Of a stretch of 64,000 nt of DNA, positions 11,483-21,255 are shown piece after piece (position 1 is the stretch's first letter; each line of letters opens with the position of its first letter). The stretch covers positions 5,012,354-5,076,353 of the forward strand of contig NC_063049.1 of the NCBI RefSeq assembly GCF_018812025.1. The letters run 5' to 3'. The translations under genes were made by a program, and so were the position numbers. The notes beneath the pieces are model-generated. The model had not been told where the DNA came from and did no database searches. It worked only from the letters and a program-made list of their open reading frames with translations. The stretch comes from Megalobrama amblycephala (taxonomy: Eukaryota; Chordata; Actinopteri; Cypriniformes; Xenocyprididae).

Positions 11483-12295
11483 ATGAGTTCCATGGACCCA
11501 TTCCAGGAATTAGTAGACGGACTCCACCAACCCACCTGCAACTGCACCAGCCATCACTTCCGTAAAACACCGCCATCACTCCTTCTCCTCCGGCATATGC
11601 CAGTCCCATGGCCAAACCAGCGCCTTTCTCTGGCTCGGCGGAGGATTGCAACGGCTTCCTACTACAGTGTTCGCTGGTCCTGGAGATGCAGCCGCACCTG
11701 GACCCCGACGATCGCTCTAAAGTGGCCTTCATTATATCACAACTCAACGGGCGTGCACTCCAGTGGGCTGAAACGATTTGGTCACAGGATGCACCAGTAG
11801 TCCAATCGTTGATTAACTTCATCACACACTTCAAGGAGGTATTCGGCATACCCACTAATGATTCATCAGCCGGTGAGCAACTTTATCATCTAAAACAAGG
11901 ATCCATGTCTTTTAATGACTATGCTCTCAAGTTTAGAACCAATCGCGGCTGCCAGCGGCTGGAATGAGAAATCCTTAATCGCCACTTATCATCAAGGATT
12001 ACATCTCGCTGCATACGAGGATTCCATCGGCCTCGAATGCTTCATCCAGTTCTCCATCAGAGTCGCCACTCGTATGCAGTCTTGTCTCAATGAGCACCAG
12101 GGCCAGCCACAATACTCACCATTCCTCCATCAGCCAGAGTCCATCGGCCCTCCAGAACCAGGCCACGAACCAATGCAACTGGAGAATAATCGTCTGACTC
12201 TAGCTGAGCAGCAGAGGCGGCTGTCCCGGGGGCTTTGTTTATATTGTGGTGCTTCTGGGCATGTAATATCTTCGTGCCCCTTTCGTCCTCCTTGA
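11483..12295 (+). pseudogene. Gypsy gag, frameshifted
   Basis: The likely start is the ATG at 11483 (MSSMDPFQELVDGL), about 30 bp after the LTR. Reading then shifts to the frame starting MAKPAPFSGSAEDCNGF at 11608 and again near 11940 to the frame ending at 12295. The middle part carries the capsid-like segment (RALQWAE, GEQLYHLKQGSMSF). The last frame has one CCHC zinc knuckle, CLYCGASGHVISSC, at about 12235-12276, which binds RNA in intact Gag. At least two frameshifts mean no full-length Gag. Confidence 0.85.
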
Positions 12296-12298
12296 TCC

Positions 12299-14490
12299 AT
12301 GGTGAGTGTCATTCTCCCTTCCTTGAAGAAAATGAAGCCACTCACTACTGTTGTAATGCTTACTGCTGTCAATATCTCCATTCCAGTCAATGCCCTCCTC
12401 GACTCCAGGTCAGCCGGTAATTTCATCTCTGGTGCCATCTGCCGCCAGCTCAAGCTCAAGACCACTACAACGCCGTCCATCTACCAGATCCACTCCGTAA
12501 CTGGTAAACCACTCAGCCGCAAGTGAGTTCAGCTATGTGCCGGTCCAATTGAACTCCAAGTAGGACTGCTGCACATGGAACAACAACATCTCCTGGTTCT
12601 GGAGGACTCCACCGCTGATGTGATTCTAGGGTGTTCCTGGTTGGAGCAGCACAATCCAACCATCTCCTGGTCCACCAGCGAAATCCTGAAGTGGGGTGAC
12701 ACCTGTTTCCCAGACTGCTTCCCTCACCTTCCTCAGCCTTCTCCTCCTCAGTCTGTGATGGTTCCCATTTGCTCAACCTCCATTGAAAGCCCAGTGGAAA
12801 AGCAGTCTGTGGATATACCACCTTGCTATGCCCCCTTCAGTGATGTCTTCTGCCCTAAGAGAGCTTCTAAGCTGCCTCCACACCAGCCATGGGACTGCGC
12901 CATTGATCTTCTTCCGGGTGAGTCAGTGCCCCGTGGAAAGATCTACCCATTATCCATCCCTGAGCAGAAGGCCATGGAGGAGTACATTAAGGAAGCTTTA
13001 CATCAGGGCTACATCAGACCTTCCATTTCCCCTGCTGCTTCGAGTTTCTTCTTTGTGGCAAAAAAGGACAGAGGCTTTTGGCCATGCATAGATTACTAGG
13101 CTATGAATCGCATTACAGTCAAGTTCCGTTATCCTCTTCCCCTCGTCCCAGCATCTTTGTAACATCTACGCGGTGCCACTGTCTTTACCAAGTTGGACCT
13201 CCGCAGCACGTATAACCTCATTCGGATTCGCGAGGGGGACGAATGGAAGACGGCTTTTGTGACCCCTACCAGCCACAATGAATACTGAGTTATGCCATCT
13301 GGCCTATACAACGCCCCCTCAGTCTTCCAGGATTTTATCCATGAGGTGCTCCGGGAGTTTCTCCATAAGTTTGTCCTGGTCTACATTGATGACATCCTGA
13401 TCTACTCCTGGAGCATGGCCGAACATCGCCACCATGTTGCGGAGGTCCTTCAAAGCCTGAGAGAGTTTCATCTATTCCTCAAAGCCGAGAAGTGTACCTT
13501 CCATCAACCCTCAGTGCAGTTCCTTGGATACAACATCAGCAGCGGCATCCAAATGAACGAGGGGAAGGTAGCAGCTATTAAGAACTCCACTCATCCAATC
13601 AAAGAGCTCACACACGATCCTCGGGTTTGCACAACATTTCTATAGACTGAATCATCCAAAATTACAGTTCCATTGCATACCCCTTGACTAGCCTTCTCCG
13701 CGGCAAACCCACGTCTCTGTCCTGGTCTCCAACAGCCAACAAAGCCTTTAACACCTTCAAGGAAGCCTTCACCAGCGCAACGCTCCTCGTGCACCCCGAC
13801 CCAGAGAAACCCTTCATTGTCGAGGTAGACGGCCTGACCATAGGGGTAGGAGCGGTGCTTTCTCAGCAGCAGGGGAATCCAGCCCAACTCCATCTGGCCT
13901 GCAAACTCAGCCCAACATGGCCAGGGATGTGAGAAGGTACGTACAGGGATGTCAGGAGTGCGCCATCTCCAAGAGCCCTTGTCACCTTCCATCTGGTAAG
14001 CTCCTTCCTCTGCCCGTTCCCAACAGGCCCTGGTCACACCTAGGAGTGGACTTTATCACCAACCTACCTGCCTCTGACAACAATAATTGCATTCTGGTGA
14101 TAATCAACAGATTCTCCAAGTCCTGCAGATTGATTCCCCTCAAGGGGAATAGAAACTGCCGAACTCATGTTTAACCACATCTTCAGATACTATGGCATTC
14201 CTGAAGATATTGTGTCTGACTGTGGACCCTAGTTCACTTCAAGAGTATGGAAGGGCTTCTTCTCCCTCCTAGGTGTGACTGTAAGCCTATCGTCTCTTGG
14301 AACCAGTTCCTGGGTTGGGCCGAGTACGCCCAAAACTCCCTCCGCCAACTGACTACTGGATTCATTCCCTTCCAGTGTGTACTCAGTTACCAACCCCCTC
14401 TCTTCCCTTGGTCCGGGGAACCATCGGACATGCCAGCCATCGACTACTGGTTCTGAGAGAGCAAGAGGGTCTGGGACGCAGCTCACCATC
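12299..14490 (+). pseudogene. Gypsy pol, multiple stops
   Basis: Protease remnant LLDSRSAGNFIS near 12395-12430 has D-S-R in place of the usual D-S/T-G. The reverse transcriptase domain includes YIKEALHQGYIRPS, FVAKKD, VMPSGLYNAPSVFQ and the catalytic YIDD at 13382-13393. RNase H-like sequence follows at about 13684-13920. The integrase relic ([20 protein letters not shown]) is at about 13945-14140. In-frame stops are visible at about 13097, 13160, 13286, 14230 and 14454, and frames shift several times. It is nonfunctional. Confidence 0.88.
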
Positions 14491-14647
14491 AGCTACAGAG
14501 AGCCTTGCACAGACGACATCCTTGATCCTTCTCTGCTCGACACCTTCCACGCCACTCACCCAGATCGACCTGCTCCCAGTGGAAGAGGACGACCACCACG
14601 ACGTCGGGGTCCTCGGCCCTCTGGAGCGGGCCGTGGAGGGGGGGTAA

Positions 14648-15093
14648 TGTCACAGACATGCCAGGCTCTTCCATCAGCCAATCACTGTGCACTCCCTCAC
14701 CTGAGTACTGAGCACACACACCTGATCCCCATCTGCACCTCATCACCATGGACCATAAAACCAGCACTCGCCTTCTGCCTGTTGTCCGATCTCGTTCATA
14801 CGAAAGACTCTTCTAGCTGATCTCTATATCCTCTAGAAATACCCACCAGTTTCCACTCCAGCGTGTTTCCCAGTTTTCATGTCTCCAGCGTCCGTGTGTG
14901 TGAGTGTGTTCACCTTCCTTCATCTCTAGTCATCCTCTCCGCTTCCATTCCCCGCTCCTGCAAGTATAAGGACAGTATCAGTTGGTTATACTCATTTATC
15001 ACTGCTATATTCACCTACTTACCTGCTCTGTTGTTCATCCTCTGCTGTGTTCTCAAATAAAGTACCATCAGCTCGCTATCTGTGTCTGTCAAG
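14648..15093 (+). repeat. 3' LTR, last ~20 bp lost
   Basis: Starts TGTCACAGACATGCC, carries CATAAAACC near 14754 and AAATAAAG near 15054, and matches the 5' LTR at both ends. The terminal bases CATCTGTCCGTAACA of the 5' copy are missing; similarity stops at about 15093 next to a T run. Confidence 0.8.
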
Positions 15094-15216
15094 TCTTTTT
15101 TTTTTTTCCAGGTATGAAAACAATATATAGATTATGGTTTCAATTTTAGATATGGTTCCATAATTTGACCCCTGAACATAAATATTTGTTTCAAGGGTAC
15201 AATAGTGAGCTTTTAA

Positions 15217-15218
15217 TG

Positions 15219-15297
<79 letters not shown>
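15217..15297. repeat. (TA)n microsatellite
   Basis: About 80 bp of alternating TA directly before the AGGGGTGTCAC terminus of the hAT remnant. The [10 protein letters not shown] ORF over it is spurious. Confidence 0.95.
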
Positions 15298-15299
<2 letters not shown>

Positions 15300-15300
15300 T

Positions 15301-16237
15301 AGGGGTGTCACAATGTACTGGTATTGACAATAACTGTGATATTCAAAGCATGAAATATCGATATCGAGTTAATTTAGGTTGTGACAATATACCAGTATTG
15401 GCGATAACCACAATATTTAAAATGAATAGAACGCTTATGATATCATGACATATAAATACTCCAGCGCCAGTACCTGGTTGACCTCTCAGGTGGCAGTATT
15501 GCACCTTAACGCTCACATCTATCAAACAAGAAGACGCAGCGCACGCAGCTATTCCAAAAAGAATGCCGTCCGAACGGGAGATTAAGAGGCTCTTTCCACA
15601 CCCGAAAAAATTAAAGTAAGCTTGACAGTATGGCAGTTTTTCGGCTCCTTAGATGGCCAATCCGCAGGATTTGCCTAGCTACAGTCAGTGCGAAGGGTGG
15701 CAACACCATCAACCTTTTTACGCACGTCTGTGTCCATCACCCTGCAGATTAAGCCATTTTACAGAGAGTAAGTTGCGATTATTTTACTAGTCATGGAATG
15801 GGAAATGTTATATTAACCTGTTAAAGGGTGATTCTTTTTAATAAGTAGCCTACTGTGTTTTCTTTATTCGTCTTGTGTTCAGCGTGATGTAGCAACATCA
15901 CACGAGCAAGAGTTGCGTTTTCCCCAAATCAGCACAAATGCAATGTTCCTTTAACTTATTGTTAAATGAACAATGTGTTACATTTTAGACACAGTATTGT
16001 TAATATTTTTTTCCCCCTTTATTTCACCAACGAAAATTTCAGAATTATGAATAGCAGAACAGAGCCTTAAATTTGACTTTAAAAAATGTGCAGCAACCCT
16101 GAAAGAGAAAAACTAAATCAACAAAGTAAAAATTATTCAGACATAATTTTTCCCCCAAGGATTCTATAGATAATGCGATATATCGATATTGTAAATTCTT
16201 TTGGCCACCATGAAAAATCTAATATCATGACAGCCCT
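15301..16237. mobile_element. hAT-type remnant with AGGGGTGTCA termini
   Basis: Left end AGGGGTGTCACAATG at 15301 and right end ATCATGACAGCCCT at 16224-16237 form an imperfect inverted repeat typical of hAT elements. Subterminal ATATCGATATCG-like words occur on both sides (15356-15368 and 16176-16190). Target duplications cannot be judged because both flanks are TA-rich. A BED-finger relic lies inside. Confidence 0.6.
15628..15750 (+). pseudogene. BED zinc-finger relic of a hAT transposase
   Basis: One frame gives VWQFFGSL and, after a frameshift near 15660, another gives RRICLATVSAKGGNTINLF followed by THVCVHHPAD. The order W-x-F, then C with SAKGGNT, then H-x4-5-H is the pattern of BED fingers in hAT transposases and ZBED-like proteins. 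The first Cys of the C-x2-C pair is lost. Nothing of the catalytic domain is seen. Confidence 0.65.
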
Positions 16238-17211
16238 AATATATATATATATACACACAATTTGTGTTGCAGAAGAAAGCTTATAGTCTTTGCAATGCCA
16301 TAAGCAAGATTATGCCCACAGACTGAAGAGGCAGTGTGTGGATACCACGAAAATCTGACCTCCTAAATAAAAAAAAGAGGAACAGAAAAATGTAAATAAT
16401 GCAGTTTTACATTTATTCCTATCATCACAGCCACCACACACACACCTACACTAATAAGCATTCATTCATAACCACAAGCTGGTGAAACAACAGAAAACAT
16501 TTCCATCTCTAATAAAAATTGAACGCTGTGTTAGTGGCTTATGAACACTGAAGATTATTTGCCATAGCAGCGCTAAATGTCTTAAAAACAGTACTGTTGG
16601 GACTTTTTTCAGTAAAGAACATAAGTACATATTCTGACTGCTTGAATTTGTCATTTTTAATGATAAAAGAATTATTGCTGCCTTTTTAGAGGCCCCCAAA
16701 TTAGACACAAAATGTTTACAAAAATTAATACTGTTCATAATACAAGTGAAAACACTAGAAATATTCAAATGATACTTTAGACATGTGCAAAACATAAAAC
16801 TTTACCTGCTACTAGTTTTGAAAATAACGTCAAATATGAAATAGGTGCAGAAAGCAATTTCGGAGAAACACTTGATATTTGAAATCAACCCAAGCAAACA
16901 CACCCCTCCCTTCATTGCTCCACCCCCAACATGCACAAACATGCAATGCAAGAGTTGATGTCTCTTTACCATATCTAAAGCAAAGCAAAATAAAGCTCTG
17001 AAAAAAAAAAAAAGCGTAGATGACGAACAAACTATAAGGAAGAACAAAAAATTAACATACATACAGTACATAAAATATTGGTTCTGTGAAACAGCAAATG
17101 TTACTCGGGTATGGAGCAGAAACAACATAACCTCAGCGTCTGTATTCAAGCCTTTCCGATTAGGACTCTCCAGCACTGGAATACTTTTCTAATATTAATG
17201 TGGGTCCTAAA
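16238..17211. other. Unassigned sequence
   Basis: No gene recognised. Minus-strand open stretches at 16466-16795 and 16802-17176 have no domain signature and AT-rich codon content. A short (TA)n lies at 16241-16252 and an A run near 17000-17012. Confidence 0.35.
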
Positions 17212-17219
17212 GCTCTTGC

Positions 17220-17403
17220 CCACAGGGGTACGTGTCCAAACTTGTTCCTGGAGGGCCACTGTCCTGCAGAGTTTAGCTCCAACCCTAAATAAACACACCT
17301 CAACCAGCTAATCAAGGTCTTACTAGGCATACTAGAAACTTGAGGCAAGCTGGAGTTAACTCTGCAGGACAGTGGCCCTCCAGGAGCAGGTTTGGACACT
17401 CCT
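17220..17403. mobile_element. hAT-type MITE, 184 bp, 8-bp TSD
   Basis: An exact 8-bp duplication GCTCTTGC flanks it (17212-17219 and 17404-17411). The arms are reverse complements: GTGTCCAAACTTGTTCCTGG at left against CCAGGAGCAGGTTTGGACAC at right, with CTGCAGAGTT/AACTCTGCAG further in. It has no coding capacity. I recognise the family as very common in cyprinids. Confidence 0.9.
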
Positions 17404-17682
17404 GCTCTTGCCTGATCATAACCCTTCTTTTTCCAGTGTTATTCCTTTGACCTTTTCTCTTTTGTAGTGTCTCTCAGATGGCTCTCTTTCTACAGTCTTT
17501 CTTCAAATCTCTCTTTCTCTCTCTCTCTCTCTCGCAGAGTGCATGCTGGGAGTGTGTTGGAGCGCGTCGGTGAGAGTGATTGTTTTCAAACTTTTTTCCC
17601 CAACTTTTCTTTTTCCCCTCGCTAGTCAGTTTTTTTTAAATAGTAGAAAACAAGGTTTATTGTTCTGTTTGCAGACACCGGA

Positions 17683-18067
17683 ATGGCGTCTGTTTCCGTG
17701 CAAGGAACACCAACTCTTTCACTCCGGAATGGGTGCAAGTGTGTACCAGAGGCCGGAGTGACAGTGGAAGAGCTGCTCTTAGTTATAGGAGAGCAAGTGG
17801 GTTTTGATAACATAATTTCGGCTTCACGGATGAACTGTCGTCGTGTTTTTAAAATCAGACTCCCTTGTTAATCAGTTGACTGTGAGTGGAATATGGGTAA
17901 AGGAAGCGTTTGTTGCGGTAACCCCGCTATCCGCTCCAGCAACGAAAATCATAATTTCAAACGTTCCGCCGTTTATATTTAATGAGACTATCACGAAAGA
18001 ACTGGAGAGGTTTGGAAAGATCACAAGCCCTGTAAGAATGATTCCACTTGGATGAAAAACAATGCGC
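17683..18067 (+). pseudogene. LINE ORF1, 5' part
   Basis: Begins MASVSVQGTPTLSLRNG at 17683 after a CACCGGA leader. Text up to about 17850 and then, after a frameshift, NQLTVSGIWVKEAFVAVTPL and NVPPFIFNETITKELERFGK match my memory of fish Tx1-like ORF1 proteins, whose second part is an RNA-recognition-like fold. It ends at the insertion point after the bases coding NNALK (one base missing just before). Confidence 0.75.
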
Positions 18068-18071
18068 TTAA

Positions 18072-18540
18072 AGGATTAGTTCACTTTTAAATAAACTTTT
18101 GCTGATAATTTACTCACCCCCATGTCATCCAAGATGTCCATGTCTGTCTTTCTTCAGTCGAAAAGAAATTAATGTTTTTGATGAAAACATTCCAGGATTT
18201 TTCTCCATATAATGGATTTCAATGGGCACCAAATGGTTCAAGGTCAAAATGACAGTTTCAGTGCAGCTTCAAAGGGCTTTAAACGACACCAGATGATGAA
18301 TAAGGGTCTTATCTAGCGAAACGATTGGTCATTTAAAAAAATTATAAAAAAAGTTTACATTTTATAAGCACAAATGCTCCCCTTGCTCTGTTCTGCGATG
18401 CGCGTTCGTGACGTCATGTAATACGCAATTACGTTGAAAAGGTCACGCTTGACATAGGCGGAAGTACCGACTCAGTGTTTACAATTTGAACGTGCTAACA
18501 CTAAGTCAAATGCCATTTACAAAAAAAGGTAAAACAACAA
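18072..18540. repeat. Left TIR of giant TTAA element
   Basis: Runs from AGGATTAGTTCACTTTT to about AAAAAAAGGTAAAACAAC. It is GC-rich near 18395-18430, with a GTGACGTCAT CRE-like site at 18408-18417 immediately before the ORF, a plausible promoter. Confidence 0.85.
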
Positions 18541-18872
18541 TGTCAGACGATTTTGAACTTAGAGAAGATGAGTTTTTCGCCCTGCCCTACCTTTTTGAAC
18601 CGGAATACACAGAGGAAGAAATTAGGCAGATGGAAGAGACTACTGCGGCAACACACACCTCTCAAGCATCGGGCAGACGAAGATCTAATGAGACGTGGTG
18701 GTGCACATGTGGCAAATGTCAACCATTGCCAACAGAGGAAGAATCTCAATGCTGCCACGACTGGACCATTTTAATCCCGCCATTAGAATCAGTCGGTGAG
18801 TCCCTGTTTCTATATCGCTGCATTACCGGACAAAATGGATTTCCACCGTTACTGAGTGTAACCCTTCTCTAA
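18510..18872 (+). pseudogene. P2X7-ballast-like zinc-domain ORF in transposon
   Basis: Acidic start MSDDFELREDEFFALPYLFE at 18541 (or the ATG at 18510, MPFTKKGKTT), then EPEYTEEEIRQMEE, then a Cys-rich block TWWCTCGKCQPLPTEEES and QCCHDW, and later RCIT. The spacing of W-x-C-x-C-x2-C, then CC, then C follows the zinc-binding cytosolic ballast domain of P2X7 receptors, a domain also found in many repeated P2X7-like fish ORFs. A donor-like GTGAGT occurs at 18796 and the frame ends at 18872, so either further exons are lost or the ORF is truncated. DNA or chromatin binding is speculative. Confidence 0.6.
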
Positions 18873-19619
18873 GGGTAAGTACACACTAGGTTCAGATACT
18901 TCAACATTTAATTCTAGTATAGTGAATGGTGCAACCGGAAGTTATTGATAACCACACGAATTATCATGCCACATGAACTGTATTGAAGCAATAATATAAC
19001 AATTTGTATCACCAAAACATCAATAAAGTGTGGTGCGCAGTGTATGTGTGTTTTTTAGTATGTGTAGTTCCTTAGTCCAGTCTTTCAGATGGGGAAAAAA
19101 AAATGTTTCCTTTAGTGGAAATCACTTCTGTCTTCTAGGTTCCAAAAATGAGTGAAGCAAATTCAAAAAAAGAATTCAACAACAACAACAAAAATTGTCC
19201 TGTCCCATCCCAATCTGGAATGTAGGAGAAGGAAAAAAATGCATTCAAGGGTTCACTGAGATCCTACCGCACAGTGCTATCACATGAGACATCCCGCAGC
19301 AATAGAGATCGCCAAGACGTGACCAACTGGGCGGCAACGTCATCAGAACGCAAAGAATTATGGGTATGTTTGGCCCGTTTACATGGGCTGGCATAGCAGG
19401 CTAGTGTTCTGGCATGAAAATAATTAAAAATTAGCATGAAAAACAGAATATAATCCTACAAAATGTAGCGGGCTAAAGAAAACATTGTCGGACCATACCG
19501 CCTAAAACTAAATCCTAATGCAAAGACGAGATATGACGAGAAAATAAAGGGAATCAAAGGACTGGATCCTTAAGAGCAGAGCGACGTCAAACTGTTGCCC
19601 AACTTCCAGCACCCATATT
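18873..19619. other. Decayed interior of giant TTAA element
   Basis: No intact ORF. Contains A runs (19090, 19230) and CAACAACAACAA near 19181. It may hold diverged later exons of the P2X7-ballast-like gene, but I cannot show it. Confidence 0.35.
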
Positions 19620-20029
<410 letters not shown>

Positions 20030-20101
20030 AATTAATTACACACACAAATTTATTACACACACACACACAACTACATGATATTAAGTGTTAGTGCATACAA
20101 A

Positions 20102-20693
20102 GTTTTCAGTAACTTGCTGCAGCAGGCCCAGGTCTTTTTTTCAGACGGATGGGTCCAGGACCTGGAGATTGTAAAAGTGGGGCAGAAAACTGTCGTCCGT
20201 TCAAAGGTATTCTAATGTTTTAAGCACCACACTCCTCCCTCTCTCTCATCTATCTGCGTGCAGTCAAAATTCAACAAACCAGCGTGTGTGAGTGTGTGTG
20301 TGAGAGAGAGGCGCGGGCGCGATCGAACAGTGGAAACATAAAAACATACTCCGTCATTTTGTTAATACAGGACATCTTTCAAACTGCAAAGTGTTTACTT
20401 ATATTTGTGCACACTCACAATGAAACACAACACTGTGCTTTTGTCAAACTGTAAACTTGTCAAACTGTAACCTACAACGGTCACCCAACCAAAATCTCAC
20501 ACACACACGCTGGTTTGTTGAATTCTGACTGCACGCAGATAGATGAGAGAGAGCAAGGAGTGTGGTGCTTAAAACATTAGCATACCTTTGAACGGACGAC
20601 GGTTTTCTGCCCCACTTTTACAATCTCCAGGTCCTGGAACCATCCGTATGTAAAAAAGACCTGGTCCTGCTGCAGCGACTTGAAGTTACTGTG
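20102..20693. repeat. ~590-bp palindrome with coding-like arms
   Basis: Arms of about 195 bp (20102-20296 and 20500-20693) are reverse complements. The loop holds TGTGTG/GAGAGA and CACACACA runs. In the left arm the plus strand reads KVFSNLLQQAQVFFSDGWVQ then DLEIVKVGQKTVVRSK, ending at AAG/GTATTC like an exon with a 5' splice site. This faintly resembles the segment before SWIM zinc fingers in transposon-derived proteins. The inverted duplicate arm is degraded. Confidence 0.6.
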
Positions 20694-21255
20694 TAACACT
20701 GCGTTCTTCCCTCCATGCAAAGAAGTCTGGCGCCTTATGTATGTTTGTGCCGCGGACTCCCAAAATGCTTTGCGTTCACCACTGGGAATACGTCATGATG
20801 ACGACACATTAGCAATCCTTATTGATGACTCCGTGGATCCAACAATCAAGAGTGGTTGGCTCGCCATCTTCCCTCCGGAAGAATTCAAATACAAAAAAAC
20901 CTGGCCTGCAATAGAACAGGCATATTCATATTACTCAATCAACTCACAATCAATTTATACGGAACTTAATGTACATTAAACTAGGTTTAAACATCATTAA
21001 TGAATTTAAATCATGAATTGAACTCCCAAACATTTTCAAACATGTACTCAATTCACATATGAGATATAGCTCATATTTGATATAAATATAGCTCACTCAG
21101 TGAATTTATATCAACGTGACTTCAACACTCCAAATAATTATCTTTTTAACGAAGCATACAACTCTTACATAAAGTTAATATTTTTGTTTCTCAAAATCAC
21201 AAAATTACGTGTCCTTAGCCATGCATTACAATGGCCGCTCAACATTACAGTATTT
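20694..21255. other. Unidentified ORF scrap and AT-rich flank
   Basis: A plus-strand frame at about 20740-20979 (DDDTLAILIDDSVDPTIKS, WLAIFPPEEFKYKKTW) has balanced, non-repetitive composition that looks coding, but I do not recognise it. It may be another exon of the giant TTAA element. 20980-21255 is AT-rich without features. Confidence 0.35.

Larger units (their letters stand above)
11303..15093 (+). mobile_element. Decayed Gypsy LTR retrotransposon
   Basis: Starts TGTCACAGACAC at 11303 and ends near 15093 where the downstream LTR loses similarity. Gag, protease, reverse transcriptase, RNase H and integrase relics occur in the Ty3/Gypsy order on the plus strand. A polypurine tract (GTGGAGGGGGGGTAA, 14633-14647) precedes the 3' LTR. 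The 5' LTR is about 149 bp against about 446 bp for the 3' copy, so it has lost roughly 300 bp. Several stops and frameshifts show it cannot encode a working polyprotein. Confidence 0.9.

Noticed and set aside
16802..17176. 124-aa minus-strand ORF
   Set aside because: Phe/Cys-rich AT-driven composition, no domain, and no splice or promoter context.
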